From JBDHWI01 sp964590135 (GTDB taxonomy: Bacteria; Chloroflexota; Anaerolineae; J036; Brachytrichaceae), in contig CAZPVX010000005.1 of the NCBI GenBank assembly GCA_964590135.1, positions 62,001 to 126,000 of the forward strand: 64,000 bases of DNA, written 5' to 3'. Of the stretch, positions 17,003 to 26,219 are shown piece after piece. Below the pieces are notes generated by a model. The model was not told the origin of the DNA and did no database searches. It saw nothing but the letters and a program-made list of their open reading frames with translations. A program made the translations under genes and the position numbers. Positions within the stretch are counted from its first letter, which is position 1; each line of letters begins with the position of its first letter.

Positions 17003-17077
17003 GCGTCGATTGTAATGAGCAAATTTCTCGCTGATGAGCAGTGAGTGAACTGGCAAGTGAGCAGTGAAAGGCGCAAT

Positions 17078-17662
17078 ATGGCCGGCATGGCGACAAACAG
17101 CTACCACTTCATCACCCATTGGCGCGTGAAAAGCACGCTGCAGGAAGTAAATGCGATCCTGAGTGATGCAATCGATCTGCCGCGCTGGTGGCCGGCGGTA
17201 TATCTCGACGTGAAAGTACTGGAACCTGGAGGAGCCTCTGGCCTGGGGCGCGTGGTCAGCCTGTTCACCAAGGGCTGGCTGCCTTACACGCTGCGCTGGC
17301 AATTCAAAGTGACTGAAGTCAACGGCTTGAATGGCTTTCGGCTGGAAGCGGTGGGAGACCTCGTCGGTCGCGGCATCTGGACATTCGAGCAGGATGGAGA
17401 TTTCGTAAACATCACCTATGACTGGAAGATCGATGCCGAGAAAGGACTGCTCAAGACATTCTCGTTCATCATGAAGCCGATCTTTTCGATGAATCACGTA
17501 TGGGCCATGCGCAAGGGCGAGGAGAGCTTGCAACTGGAATTGCAACGCCGGCATGCGCTTACGCCCGAAGATCGCGCGAAAGTGCCGGCGCCGCCGCAAG
17601 CTACATTCAAGTGGAGCATACGCAGTGGCAGCCACGCGCAAGGCGAGATGCTGTTCGAGTGA
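17078..17662 (+). CDS. SRPBCC (START-like) family protein
   Basis: The protein has 194 residues from the ATG at 17078, with AAAGG 6 bases upstream; an in-frame start at 17045 has no ribosome site. It matches the helix-grip SRPBCC superfamily: an opening strand (SYHFITHWRVKSTLQEV), a DLPRWWPAVYLDVKVLE motif, then WTFEQDGDFVNITYDWKI, and a long C-terminal helix. These proteins bind hydrophobic ligands in a central cavity. It heads a plus-strand run that leads to lipid-modifying genes, so a lipid ligand is plausible but unproven. Confidence 0.82.
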   Translation: MAGMATNSYHFITHWRVKSTLQEVNAILSDAIDLPRWWPAVYLDVKVLEPGGASGLGRVVSLFTKGWLPYTLRWQFKVTEVNGLNGFRLEAVGDLVGRGIWTFEQDGDFVNITYDWKIDAEKGLLKTFSFIMKPIFSMNHVWAMRKGEESLQLELQRRHALTPEDRAKVPAPPQATFKWSIRSGSHAQGEMLFE

Positions 17663-17727
17663 CGCATTCACCGCGCGAGCACATTTTGGTTTTTGAGTTG
17701 CGCACTATTGCGCAGAGAATACTGGTC

Positions 17728-18345
17728 ATGCTGGCGAAAACTGCAACCGAAACAAGCGCGAAGATCAGCCCGATGCGACATTTTGACCCGGTGAGGGTGG
17801 CGCACTACGAAACGCAGTGCTGGGTGGTGTATTACCAGAAGGACTGGCCGGCGCTCTTGCGCAATTTGCTTGGCTTGATCCAGTCTGCCTTTGGATTGAC
17901 ATTGCCGCAGGCTGCGCGCGCGGCAGTGTTTGCCACCCAGGCGCAGGCCGCCTTTGCCCCATTCCCCGACAATGACGTGCAGAAGGCCATCGATCATCAG
18001 CGCAAGTTTTACGAATTGCTCCTGCGCGTTCATGCCAAATATGGCGAATCCTTCGATCCAGCTGCTGTGGCAAAACTCGATGTGGAATGGTGGGTGATCC
18101 ATCGCCGGCTGTTTGGGCAGGCAGAGAACGCGCCGCTGATCGCAGCCGTCGCTGAACTGTATGCTGCCACCTATCACGTGCCGGCGGCGAGCGTGATGGA
18201 GGCCGCGCAATTGCGCGCTGAGGCGATGCTGTATTCTGATCGCTGGGTGCAGGAAAGTCGCGACCCGCGCCACCCGCTGGTGCCGCAGATCGAAGCGACG
18301 TTGTCACGGTCGTATCAGATGCTGAGGTTGGTCGTTGGCAAGTGA
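17728..18345 (+). CDS. Conserved uncharacterised protein
   Basis: I take the ATG at 17728 (205 residues); the ATG at 17773 is an alternative, and the frame upstream overlaps the previous gene. The sequence is mostly helical with clear landmarks: HYETQCWVVYYQKDWPALLR, FGLTLPQAARAAVFA, APFPDNDVQKA, VEWWVIHRRLFGQ and AEAMLYSDRWVQES. I do not recognise a named family or catalytic motif. It lies between two SRPBCC genes on the same strand, so it probably belongs to the same transcript. Confidence 0.7.
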   Translation: MLAKTATETSAKISPMRHFDPVRVAHYETQCWVVYYQKDWPALLRNLLGLIQSAFGLTLPQAARAAVFATQAQAAFAPFPDNDVQKAIDHQRKFYELLLRVHAKYGESFDPAAVAKLDVEWWVIHRRLFGQAENAPLIAAVAELYAATYHVPAASVMEAAQLRAEAMLYSDRWVQESRDPRHPLVPQIEATLSRSYQMLRLVVGK

Positions 18346-18423
18346 TGCATGAAGCGCGCTGCGCATCAGCTGCATAAGCTGGCGCATTACGCTCCATAGG
18401 CCGAGCTGCACTGGAGAGGCAGG

Positions 18424-18855
18424 ATGATGACTTTGCGAATTGAGCGGCAGGTGACGATCGCAGCGCCGGCGGAGCGCATCTTCGACTTGATCATTGACCC
18501 GCATCAGATCAGCCGCGTAAACCCCGATATTACAGTGCTGTCATACACGCCTTCGCCAGTGGGTGGTTACGACATCCAGTGGGAGTATCGCTTCGGCATG
18601 ATGACGCTTGCCGGCGAGAGCAAAGTCGCACTCTATGAAAGACCGCATCGTGTTGTGATCGACACGCTCGGCGGGGTGCCATCGCACTGGGATTGGTCGT
18701 TGCAGATGCAAGACGCAGAATCACATCTGATGCTCACGCTCGACTACAGCGTGCCGCCGGCGCTCGCCTTCATGGGCAGGCTGCTGGAAAAGCAGAATGA
18801 AAAATCTGTCGATGCGCAGATGGCGAACCTCAAGCGCCTGACCGAGGCCGCTTAG
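18424..18855 (+). CDS. SRPBCC family protein (polyketide-cyclase-like)
   Basis: A 143-residue protein with the usual opening of the small SRPBCC group, RIERQVTIAAPAERIFDLIIDP, then VALYERPHRVVIDTLG and WDWSLQMQDAESHLMLTLDY. It should bind a hydrophobic ligand; no reaction can be assigned. GAGAGGCAGG precedes the start. The flavoprotein gene follows 48 bases later. Confidence 0.82.
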   Translation: MMTLRIERQVTIAAPAERIFDLIIDPHQISRVNPDITVLSYTPSPVGGYDIQWEYRFGMMTLAGESKVALYERPHRVVIDTLGGVPSHWDWSLQMQDAESHLMLTLDYSVPPALAFMGRLLEKQNEKSVDAQMANLKRLTEAA

Positions 18856-18903
18856 GGCAAGCGGCCACTCCCTCTCCAGCACGATAAAATTGCATCCTCC
18901 GTG

Positions 18904-20106
18904 ATGAACGACCTGCATGACGTGGCCGTGATCGGCGCCGGCCCGGGCGGCAGCGCCACTGCGCATTATCTTGCACAGCGCGGCCTGAAGGTGCTGCTGC
19001 TCGACAAGGCGCAATTTCCGCGGGATAAAACGTGTGGCGATGGCCTCACGCCGCGCGCAGTCGGCGTGCTGCAAGACATGGGGCTGGCTGATGATCTCAA
19101 ACGGGCCGGCCACATCATCAAGCGCTTCGAAGTGTTTGCGCCGAATGGCAACAATGTACGCGATGCGATCACGGTGCGCGCCGGCCTGCCTGACTATGCG
19201 CTGGTTGTGCCGCGCCTCACGCTCGACGAGCGTATCCGCGACCGCGCGGTGCAAAGCGGCGCAGATTTCATGCATGCGCAGGCGGTTGGGTTTCAGCGCG
19301 TAAATTCGCAGGTCGTGCTCACCATCGAGCGCGCCGGCAAGGCTGAAACAGTGCGAGCGCGCGTCGCAGTGATTGCTACCGGCGCCAATACGCGCCTGCT
19401 CTTGCAAGCCGGCATTCTGCGGCAGCAACCTAGGGTGATGGTTGCCTCGCGCGCCTACTTCGAAAATGTAGCCGGCTTGAGCGACATCTGGACGCTGCGC
19501 TTCGACGACGTGCCGATGCCTGGCTATGGCTGGATCTTCCCCGCCGGCGATGGCTTGGCGAACATCGGGGTCGGCTATTTCAAGGAAGGTCGTGATGCTT
19601 CCGCTGCAAACCCCTTCAAGCAATTCATCGCGTCAAAGGCTGTGCGGATGATGCTGGCAAACGCGAAGCAGGCGGGGCCGCTGAAGGGCTATCCGCTGCG
19701 CGATGATTTTCTCACCTCGCCGACCTTTGGCGATGGGGCGCTACTGGTGGGCGAGGCTGCCGGCCTGGTCAACCCGCTCACAGGCGAAGGCATCGACTAT
19801 GCGCTGGAATCGGGGCGCATCGCAGCGCAGTGCGTCGCCGGCATGTTCGAGGCCGGCGATTTTTCACATGCGCAATTCACGGCCTACGATGCATCGCTGC
19901 GCGCGCACTTCCAGGCGCTGTTTGAGTTCTGTTTCAAGGTGCGCGCGCTTTGCCTGAAACCGTTCGTGTTGAATACACTGGTGGCTGTGGCGAATCGGCG
20001 GGCTGATCTGCGCCAGCGATTGGTCAGCGTGGTGCTGGGCGGCGCGCCGGTTCAGGGCAAGCTCACGTTGGGCCGCGTGATGAAGGCGCTGGTGAGGAAG
20101 CATTAA
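18904..20106 (+). CDS. Geranylgeranyl-reductase family FAD-dependent oxidoreductase
   Basis: A 400-residue flavoprotein. The N-terminal VAVIGAGPGGSATAHYLAQRG binds FAD; PRDKTCGDGLTPRAV is the family's signature loop; GALLVGEAAGLVNPLTGEGIDYALESG closes the FAD site. Members reduce isoprenoid double bonds (bacteriochlorophyll side chains, archaeal-type lipids, menaquinone) or act on related lipids. I see no pigment or chlorophyll gene nearby, and the next gene makes cyclopropane lipids, so a membrane-lipid or quinone substrate is more likely than chlorophyll. A GTG one codon upstream is an equally possible start. Confidence 0.88.
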   Translation: MNDLHDVAVIGAGPGGSATAHYLAQRGLKVLLLDKAQFPRDKTCGDGLTPRAVGVLQDMGLADDLKRAGHIIKRFEVFAPNGNNVRDAITVRAGLPDYALVVPRLTLDERIRDRAVQSGADFMHAQAVGFQRVNSQVVLTIERAGKAETVRARVAVIATGANTRLLLQAGILRQQPRVMVASRAYFENVAGLSDIWTLRFDDVPMPGYGWIFPAGDGLANIGVGYFKEGRDASAANPFKQFIASKAVRMMLANAKQAGPLKGYPLRDDFLTSPTFGDGALLVGEAAGLVNPLTGEGIDYALESGRIAAQCVAGMFEAGDFSHAQFTAYDASLRAHFQALFEFCFKVRALCLKPFVLNTLVAVANRRADLRQRLVSVVLGGAPVQGKLTLGRVMKALVRKH

Positions 20107-20194
20107 GCATCAAGAGCCAGGCACCGAGATTGAGCACTTTCCGCCAGGCTTTTGAGTTTTGCCATCCTTCGCCGCGGCCAAAGGGGAAACCGAC

Positions 20195-21499
20195 ATGGCC
20201 GAGAGTGCAATCGACGTTGCGCGTGCATTTCTTGCGCGCATCATCCCTTCGCAACGCCCGTTCGACATTTGCCTGTGGGATGGCACGCGGATGCCCGCCG
20301 AACAGCCCGCGCGCATCACGCTGCGCATCGACACACCTGGCGCTGTGAAGCGCATGTTCACGCCGCCGGTCGAATTCAACCTGGCTGAGGCCTACATTCG
20401 TGGTGATTTCGAGGTGGAAGGCAGCTTGATCGACATCTTTCAATCGGCCAGGGCAGTGATGGATGCACCGCGATTGCTGCGGGAGATGCCAAAACTGTTG
20501 CCGTTATATGCGCGACTTCCCACGGACTCGCCGGCGCGCCGGATTGAGCGCGGGCCGGCGGCGCTGAGCGGCGGGCAGCATTCCAAGGAGCGCGACAAGG
20601 CAGCTTTGCAGTATCACTACGATGTCGGCAATGACTTCTATGCGCTGTGGCTGGGCCGGCAGATGGTTTACACCTGCGCCTATTTCAAGACCGGCCATGA
20701 AGACATCAGCACCGCGCAGGAACAAAAGCTGGATCACATTTGCCGCAAACTGCGCCTGCAAGCTGGCGAGACGCTGCTCGATATCGGATGCGGGTGGGGC
20801 GGGTTGGTCATCCATGCTGCGCAGCGGTTTGGCGCGCGTGCTGTCGGCGTGACACTGGCGAAGAAACAATACGAGTTTGCCAGCCGGCGCATTCGGGAGA
20901 TGGGTTTGCAGGATCGCGCTGAAGTGCGCTTGATGGACTACCGCGATCTTGGCGACGAATCGTTCGACAAATTGGTGAGCATTGGCATGTTCGAGGCTGT
21001 CGGCAGGAGCCACATGCCGGAATACTTCGCGCATGCGCATCGCCTGCTCAAGCCGCATGGCGTCTTCCTCAACCACGGCATTTCTTCGTATCGCATGGAG
21101 CATGAGCGCTACACCGGCCTGCGCAAATGGCTCGATGATGTGCTGATCGGCGCTGGCAAGTTTGGCGACAAATACATCTTCCCTGATGGCGAGTTGGTGC
21201 CGCTGAACGACATCAACCGCTTTGCAGAGCAGGCCGGCTTCGAGGTGCGTGACGTGGAAAATCTGCGCGAGCATTATGCGCTGACGCTGCGGCGCTGGGT
21301 CGCCGGCCTGGAGGCGAAGCGCGAACAGGCCATCGCCGTGAGCAATGAGACGATCTACCGCACCTGGCGGTTATACATGTCGTCATCGGCGTATGGCTTC
21401 GACAGCGCTGCGCACAACGTCAACCAGACCCTGCTGTGCAAGCTCGATGCGCAAGGGCGCAGTTGCCTGCCGCTCACCCGCGACGACTGGTGCGCGTAA
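20195..21499 (+). CDS. cfa: Cyclopropane-fatty-acyl-phospholipid synthase family protein
   Basis: The protein has 434 residues from the ATG at 20195, with AAAGGGGA 6-9 bases upstream. It belongs to the SAM-dependent CfaS family that adds a methylene across lipid double bonds. Signature parts are ALQYHYDVGNDFYALWLG, VYTCAYF, the SAM motif LLDIGCGWGGLVIHAA, VSIGMFEAVG and YIFPDGELVPLNDI. The N-terminal 130 residues are the usual lipid-binding extension (EAYIRGDFEVEGSLIDIF). It follows the geranylgeranyl-reductase-like gene by 88 bases on the same strand, which suggests shared control of membrane composition. Confidence 0.93.
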   Translation: MAESAIDVARAFLARIIPSQRPFDICLWDGTRMPAEQPARITLRIDTPGAVKRMFTPPVEFNLAEAYIRGDFEVEGSLIDIFQSARAVMDAPRLLREMPKLLPLYARLPTDSPARRIERGPAALSGGQHSKERDKAALQYHYDVGNDFYALWLGRQMVYTCAYFKTGHEDISTAQEQKLDHICRKLRLQAGETLLDIGCGWGGLVIHAAQRFGARAVGVTLAKKQYEFASRRIREMGLQDRAEVRLMDYRDLGDESFDKLVSIGMFEAVGRSHMPEYFAHAHRLLKPHGVFLNHGISSYRMEHERYTGLRKWLDDVLIGAGKFGDKYIFPDGELVPLNDINRFAEQAGFEVRDVENLREHYALTLRRWVAGLEAKREQAIAVSNETIYRTWRLYMSSSAYGFDSAAHNVNQTLLCKLDAQGRSCLPLTRDDWCA

Positions 21500-21580
21500 G
21501 CGCAGCGCCAGTTCAGTGAGCAATTTTTGGGCAGGGCATGGCTTGGCGATTGGGCAGTGGGAGCCGCTATTGTGCCGGTC

Positions 21581-22174
21581 ATGCACAAGCACTTGACGGC
21601 ACAATCGCTCCCATGTGAAGTCACAGACGATGCGTTGATCACGCGCATTGTTGCGCGTGATGGCGAGGCTTTTTCACTTTTGTTCGATCGCTATGCCGGC
21701 AAAGCGCTCGGACTTGCGATGCGTATTCTTGGAGACCGGGCGCTGGCCGAAGATGCGATTCAGGAAGCATTCTGGCGCGTATGGCAGCGCGCCGGCAGCT
21801 ATGATCCTCTGCGCGCAACGTTTTCCACATGGCTGATGGGCATCATCCATCACTCCGCGATCGATGCCCTGCGCCGGCAGCGCTGCCGCATCACTTCGGT
21901 GGAAATTGAAACGGCTGATCATGAATTGTGGCTGGGAGCAGATGAGCGGGCAGACGTGGCTGAACATGCATGGTGGCTCATGGCCGGCGAGCAGGTGCGC
22001 AAGGCGTTGGCGCAGTTGCCGGCGGCGCAGCGGGCAGTGATCACGCTGGCGTTTTTTGCCGGCTACTCACGCCAGGAAATCGCTGCGCGATTGAATGAGC
22101 CTCTTGGCACGGTCCATACCCGGGCGCGTCTCGGCATGTGCAAGTTGAAGGACCTGCTTGCGCCGCTGGCTTGA
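21581..22174 (+). CDS. ECF-type RNA polymerase sigma factor
   Basis: A 197-residue group 4 sigma factor from the ATG at 21581; no strong ribosome site is visible and the start is uncertain. Region 2 is clear (EAFSLLFDRYAGKALGLAMR, AEDAIQEAFWRVWQRA, FSTWLMGIIHHSAIDALRRQ), as is region 4 (ALAQLPAAQRAVITLAFFAG, SRQEIAARLNEPLGTVHTRARLG). No anti-sigma gene adjoins it. It sits between the lipid-modification genes and the TPR/DUF4331 pair; either could be its target. Sigma factors of this kind often respond to envelope or oxidative stress. Confidence 0.92.
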   Translation: MHKHLTAQSLPCEVTDDALITRIVARDGEAFSLLFDRYAGKALGLAMRILGDRALAEDAIQEAFWRVWQRAGSYDPLRATFSTWLMGIIHHSAIDALRRQRCRITSVEIETADHELWLGADERADVAEHAWWLMAGEQVRKALAQLPAAQRAVITLAFFAGYSRQEIAARLNEPLGTVHTRARLGMCKLKDLLAPLA

Positions 22175-22315
22175 TGTCTTCCACAAGCGCAAAATGCGCG
22201 CCTCGACCTTCATGTTTCTCGGGTCGATCGTTGCCCGCGATGCTCCTGAAAAAGAACATCGATTGAGCAGCATTTGAGATGGGAATTGGATAACCGGCGG
22301 TGCGAAAACGATGTC

Positions 22316-23620
22316 ATGCAAGCTACTGCACTTCGTCTCCTTTCACTGCCAGCGATTGGCTCTGCGCTTCTCTTCGGCCTGATTGTGGCGGGTCGCATTT
22401 TGCCGGCCGCAAACGAATCACCGGCGCCGATACCTGCTGCGCTGGCGCAACCCGCCACGCTGGAAAGTGAGATGGCGCGCTTGCAAGCGCGCTTGAAGGC
22501 CAACCCCGATGACACAAACAGCTATGCGCTGCTTGGCACGCTCATGCTGCAAAAAGCGCGTGAGAGCGCCGATGTGACTTGGTATGCGCAGGCTGAGGCG
22601 GCGTTCGATGAAGTGCTCAAGCGCGATGCGCAACAACAGGATGCGCTGATTGGCATGGGCTTGCTTGCCTTGTCGCGGCATGAATTTTCGCAGGCTGTGC
22701 AGTGGGGCGAACGAGCCATCGCGGTGAACCCTTATCGCGCGCAAGCGTATGGCGTGCTGGGTGATGCGCAAGTTGAGTTGGGCGAATACGATGCTGCAGT
22801 CAAGACGATTCAAAAGATGGTCGATATGCGGCCAGACATCGCAAGTTACAGCCGTGTGTCGTATCTGCGTGAGTTGCACGGCGACGTCGCCGGCGCCATC
22901 GACGCGATGCGCAGAGCGGTGAACGCCGGCGCGCCTGGTGCGGAAGGCACGCTGTGGGCGCAGGTGCAGCTCGGCATGTTGTATTTCAACAAGGGTGATT
23001 TGCAGGTGGCGGAAGCCCTGTTTGTCAATGTGCTTGCGCAGCACGCCAACTATGCGCCGGCGCAGGCAGCCATCGCCAAAGTGCGCGCTGCTCAGAACCG
23101 CGTCGACGAAGCCTTGGCGCTGTATCAGACCGTGGTCAGCCGGTTGCCCTTGCCGCAATACGCCATCGAGTTGGGCGAGTTGTATGACCACATGGGCCGG
23201 CATGTGGACGCCAAGGCGCAATATGACCTCGTGCGCGCGATTCAACAGATCAACGCGAATGCGCAAATGAACACCGACCTTGAGATGGCGCTTTTTGAGG
23301 CAGATCATGGCGATTCGAGGAGGGCGGTTGCGCTGGCGCGTGAGGCGTATCGCCGGCGCCCCAGCATCCACGGCGCGGATGCGCTGGCGTGGGCGCTGTA
23401 TCGGGATGGGCAGTTTGGCGAGGCGCGCGTCCTGATCAAAGAAGCGCTGCGGCTCGGAACGCAGGACGCGCTCCTGCATTATCACGCCGGCATGATCGCG
23501 CTGCAGTTCGACGTGGAAGAAGCGCGGCGGCATCTGGAAACTGCGCTTGCCATCAATCCGCATTTCTCCGTCCATCATGCGCCGATTGCACAGAAGATGC
23601 TGAGACAGATCAGCAAGTGA
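22316..23620 (+). CDS. Membrane-anchored TPR repeat protein
   Basis: The protein has 434 residues from the ATG at 22316. Residues 6-28 are hydrophobic (RLLSLPAIGSALLFGLIVAG) and should anchor or export it. Residues 55-430 are tetratricopeptide repeats; examples are NSYALLGTLMLQKARES, AQAYGVLGDAQVELGEYDAAV, VQLGMLYFNKGDLQVAEALF and DALAWALYRDGQFGEARVLI. TPRs make protein contacts. It lies between the sigma factor and a secreted DUF4331 protein, a grouping that suggests joint work in the envelope. Confidence 0.88.
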   Translation: MQATALRLLSLPAIGSALLFGLIVAGRILPAANESPAPIPAALAQPATLESEMARLQARLKANPDDTNSYALLGTLMLQKARESADVTWYAQAEAAFDEVLKRDAQQQDALIGMGLLALSRHEFSQAVQWGERAIAVNPYRAQAYGVLGDAQVELGEYDAAVKTIQKMVDMRPDIASYSRVSYLRELHGDVAGAIDAMRRAVNAGAPGAEGTLWAQVQLGMLYFNKGDLQVAEALFVNVLAQHANYAPAQAAIAKVRAAQNRVDEALALYQTVVSRLPLPQYAIELGELYDHMGRHVDAKAQYDLVRAIQQINANAQMNTDLEMALFEADHGDSRRAVALAREAYRRRPSIHGADALAWALYRDGQFGEARVLIKEALRLGTQDALLHYHAGMIALQFDVEEARRHLETALAINPHFSVHHAPIAQKMLRQISK

Positions 23621-23794
23621 TAACCGGCGATAGGTGATTTACAACACACCCTCCTTTTTGCGCGCTGCATATGCCAAAACTGATCATCGCCGTAATGTTG
23701 TGAATTGGCCAGATGCGCCGCCGCAATGCCTGCGTATGCAAAGAGAGCCACTCGGCTCAAGTAGTTCAGTCAACATTCACATGAGAGGAGACAC

Positions 23795-25318
23795 ATGAAA
23801 CGCAACCTTAAATTCGGAAAGGCCGTCAGCGCGGGCCTGACCACCATGCTGCTGATGGGCAGCGTGTTTGTGGCGGGCGGCGGCGCGCCGGCAACTGCAT
23901 CCAGCCACCGCGAAGCGCCGCTGATTTCGCGTGACCAGTATGCTGACAACACCGACACCTATGCATTTGTCAGCCCCGACAAGCCCGACACAGTGACGCT
24001 GATCGGATCTTGGATTCCGTTCGAGCATGCTGCCGGTGGTCCAAACTACTTCAGCTTCGCCGACGACGTGGGTTACTACCTCTATGTTGATAGCAACGGC
24101 GATGCCAACCCCGACTTCACCTACAAATTCACCTTTGAGACCACGGTCAAGAACCCTAACACGTTCCTCTACAACGTTGGTCCGGTAACGGCGCTGAACA
24201 GCGATTCCCAGATCGTGCAACAGACATGGACGATGTTCGAGAACGGCCAGCAGATTGCGACGGGCATCGTGCCGCCGGCGCATGTTGGGGTGAAGACCAA
24301 CCCCGACTATGTGAGCCAGCTTTACATGCCGGCGATCAAGAAGGTCGCGCTGCCTGAGGGCGAGATGCAGGTGTTCGCTGGCCAGACAGATGACCCGTTC
24401 TTCGTCGATCTCGAAATCTTTGATCTGCTCACGCTGCGGCCTCAAAAAGCGCCGATCGGCTTTGGCAGCAAGGGAATCGACAGCCTCGCCGGCTTCAATG
24501 TCCACAGCATTGCCATTCAAGTGCCGGCGGCGCATTTGTTGAAGAACGCCGGTGACAACACAACCATCGGCGTGTGGTCGACGAGCACGCGCCAAAGCAC
24601 ACGCGTTTTGAGCCAGCAGGGCGCGGTCAACAACAGCGGTGATGAAGTGCAGGTCAGCCGGCTCGGCATGCCGCTGGTGAATGAGGTGGTGTTGCCACTG
24701 GCGCTGAAGGACGCCTTCAACAGTATTCCACCATCGACTGATTACAAGCTTTTCACGAGTGGCAGCGCTGCTGGCGAATTGCTGAAGAAAAGCGTGCTGA
24801 ACCCGGAACTGCAGAATCTGTTGAATGCGTTGTATGGCGTGCCAAAGCCGGCGCAGGACCGCAGCGATCTGCTTGCGATCTTCCTCACCGGCATGGTAAC
24901 CACGAAGGAGTTCACCATCCAGACGAAAAATGGCCCGGTAAAACTGCCAGCCGGCTTCAACGTCAATCAACCCAAGGGTGTGGTGCCGGCGGAGATGATT
25001 CGTCTGAACACTGCGATCAAGGGTGACCTGTGCAAGCCCAAGCCCGACTATCAGCTTGGTCTGCTGGGCGGAGATGCGTGCGGCTTCCCGAACGGCCGGC
25101 GGCTGGCGGACAACGTGACCTATATCGAGTTGCTTGCGGTGGCCGGCGCGGCCTACCCAGTGCTGACGAATGACGATTCGTTCTCATTCAACCCGGCGCT
25201 GGCGAAGGTGCTGAACACAGGCGTGAATGTGAACGATCTGCCTTTCAGCAACAGCTTCCCATATGTGCCGGCGCCGCATCGCGGCACCAACTTCCGCAGC
25301 AATGGCGGGTGGAAGTAA
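23795..25318 (+). CDS. Secreted DUF4331 protein
   Basis: A 507-residue protein with a signal peptide of about 35 residues and then the family's hallmark start SSHREAPLISRDQYADNTD. DUF4331 continues with FVSPDKPDTVTLIGSWIP, YYLYVDSNGDANPDFTYKF and VHSIAIQVPAAHLL. The family is exported and uncharacterised. The start has GAGAGGAG 4-6 bases upstream, and the gene ends at a strong terminator. The TPR protein and sigma factor lie directly upstream. Confidence 0.92.
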   Translation: MKRNLKFGKAVSAGLTTMLLMGSVFVAGGGAPATASSHREAPLISRDQYADNTDTYAFVSPDKPDTVTLIGSWIPFEHAAGGPNYFSFADDVGYYLYVDSNGDANPDFTYKFTFETTVKNPNTFLYNVGPVTALNSDSQIVQQTWTMFENGQQIATGIVPPAHVGVKTNPDYVSQLYMPAIKKVALPEGEMQVFAGQTDDPFFVDLEIFDLLTLRPQKAPIGFGSKGIDSLAGFNVHSIAIQVPAAHLLKNAGDNTTIGVWSTSTRQSTRVLSQQGAVNNSGDEVQVSRLGMPLVNEVVLPLALKDAFNSIPPSTDYKLFTSGSAAGELLKKSVLNPELQNLLNALYGVPKPAQDRSDLLAIFLTGMVTTKEFTIQTKNGPVKLPAGFNVNQPKGVVPAEMIRLNTAIKGDLCKPKPDYQLGLLGGDACGFPNGRRLADNVTYIELLAVAGAAYPVLTNDDSFSFNPALAKVLNTGVNVNDLPFSNSFPYVPAPHRGTNFRSNGGWK

Positions 25319-25341
25319 AGGGCAGTTGAGCGTAGTTTGTC

Positions 25342-25373
25342 AACAACCCCGGTTCATCGCCGGGGTTGTTTTT
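25342..25373 (+). terminator. Intrinsic terminator
   Basis: A perfect 11-bp stem (AACAACCCCGG, 25342-25352; CCGGGGTTGTT, 25360-25370) with a 7-base loop runs into five Ts (25369-25373), 23 bases after the DUF4331 stop codon. It may also serve the convergent phosphoesterase gene. Confidence 0.93.
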
Positions 25374-25376
25374 GCG

Positions 25377-26168
25377 CTACAGCGTTCGTGTTACTTCAAA
25401 GGGGGTGTGGCCGAATTGCCGCAAACTGAAGCGATTTGCATCGATCTCGATTTCTCCCCACGCATGCGCCGGCGTGCCGGCGTCATCGCAGTTTTCCACC
25501 GCCGACTGCACTGTGATGTAGGGGATGCCGTCATGCCAGTCGACATGGTTCCAGTGCAGATGACCATTGACGGCGGCGGCCACATGGCCGGCATTGCGCA
25601 GGATCGCTCGCACTTCGGCGCGGTTGTCTGCCAGGCATGTCTCTGGCGCGCCCTCGAACCACGGATTGCCGCGCAAGTCTTGATCGGCAAACGAGTGATG
25701 TGAGCACACCAGCGTGGGCAACGACGTGCCGGCGAGGTCGTCGCGCAGCCACGCAACCTGATCCGCCGGCAGCGCGATGCGACCCTCGCGGTGCAGCGTG
25801 TGCAGCACAACCACGTGCGCGCCGGCGGCGTCGAACGAGTAGAAATGCGCCGGGCGATTGAGCAATCCGAGCAGTTCACCGGCGGTCAGGCGCGCCGTGT
25901 CATGGTTGCCGAGGATGTGATGCGCCGGCACGCCGCCTTGCGCCAGCAACTGCACGCCTTTGCTGTAGTTGTCGCGGTCTCGCTCAGGCGACTCGTCTTC
26001 GATCAGGTCGCCGAATTGCAGCATGGCATCGTAGCCGCCGGCGTGCCGCACGTGCTGCGCAAATTCCGTCAGATACGGCTCGGCATATTCCGTCAGTTTG
26101 CGGCGAATGCCCTTGAAATAGCCGCTCGGACCAATGTGTGTGTCGGAGATAAATGCGAAGGTAGGCAT
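25377..26168 (-). CDS. Calcineurin-like metallophosphoesterase
   Basis: A 263-residue metallophosphoesterase with all the metal-binding motifs: ISDTHIG at residues 7-13, LQFGDLIED, ILGNHD, a histidine pair in VCSHHSF and NGHLHWN. These place two metal ions for hydrolysis of phosphate esters. The layout is closest to class III cyclic nucleotide phosphodiesterase-like proteins (CpdA group), but the substrate is not certain. There is no signal peptide. The next minus-strand gene upstream ends 51 bases away. Confidence 0.88.
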   Translation of the reverse strand: MPTFAFISDTHIGPSGYFKGIRRKLTEYAEPYLTEFAQHVRHAGGYDAMLQFGDLIEDESPERDRDNYSKGVQLLAQGGVPAHHILGNHDTARLTAGELLGLLNRPAHFYSFDAAGAHVVVLHTLHREGRIALPADQVAWLRDDLAGTSLPTLVCSHHSFADQDLRGNPWFEGAPETCLADNRAEVRAILRNAGHVAAAVNGHLHWNHVDWHDGIPYITVQSAVENCDDAGTPAHAWGEIEIDANRFSLRQFGHTPFEVTRTL

Positions 26169-26219
26169 GTTTTGTGTATCGACTCAAGTGCTTGAAGCGT
26201 TTTGAATACTAGATGCATG

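Noticed and set aside
17003..17671. N-terminal extension of the MmuM-like methyltransferase
   Set aside because: The frame is open for 220 more codons, but it runs antisense to the SRPBCC gene and the family start (TIILDGAMGTE) is at 17002.
18904..20106. Bacteriochlorophyll geranylgeranyl reductase (BchP)
   Set aside because: The family fits, but no pigment biosynthesis gene is in the window and the neighbours are lipid genes; a phototrophy claim is not supported.
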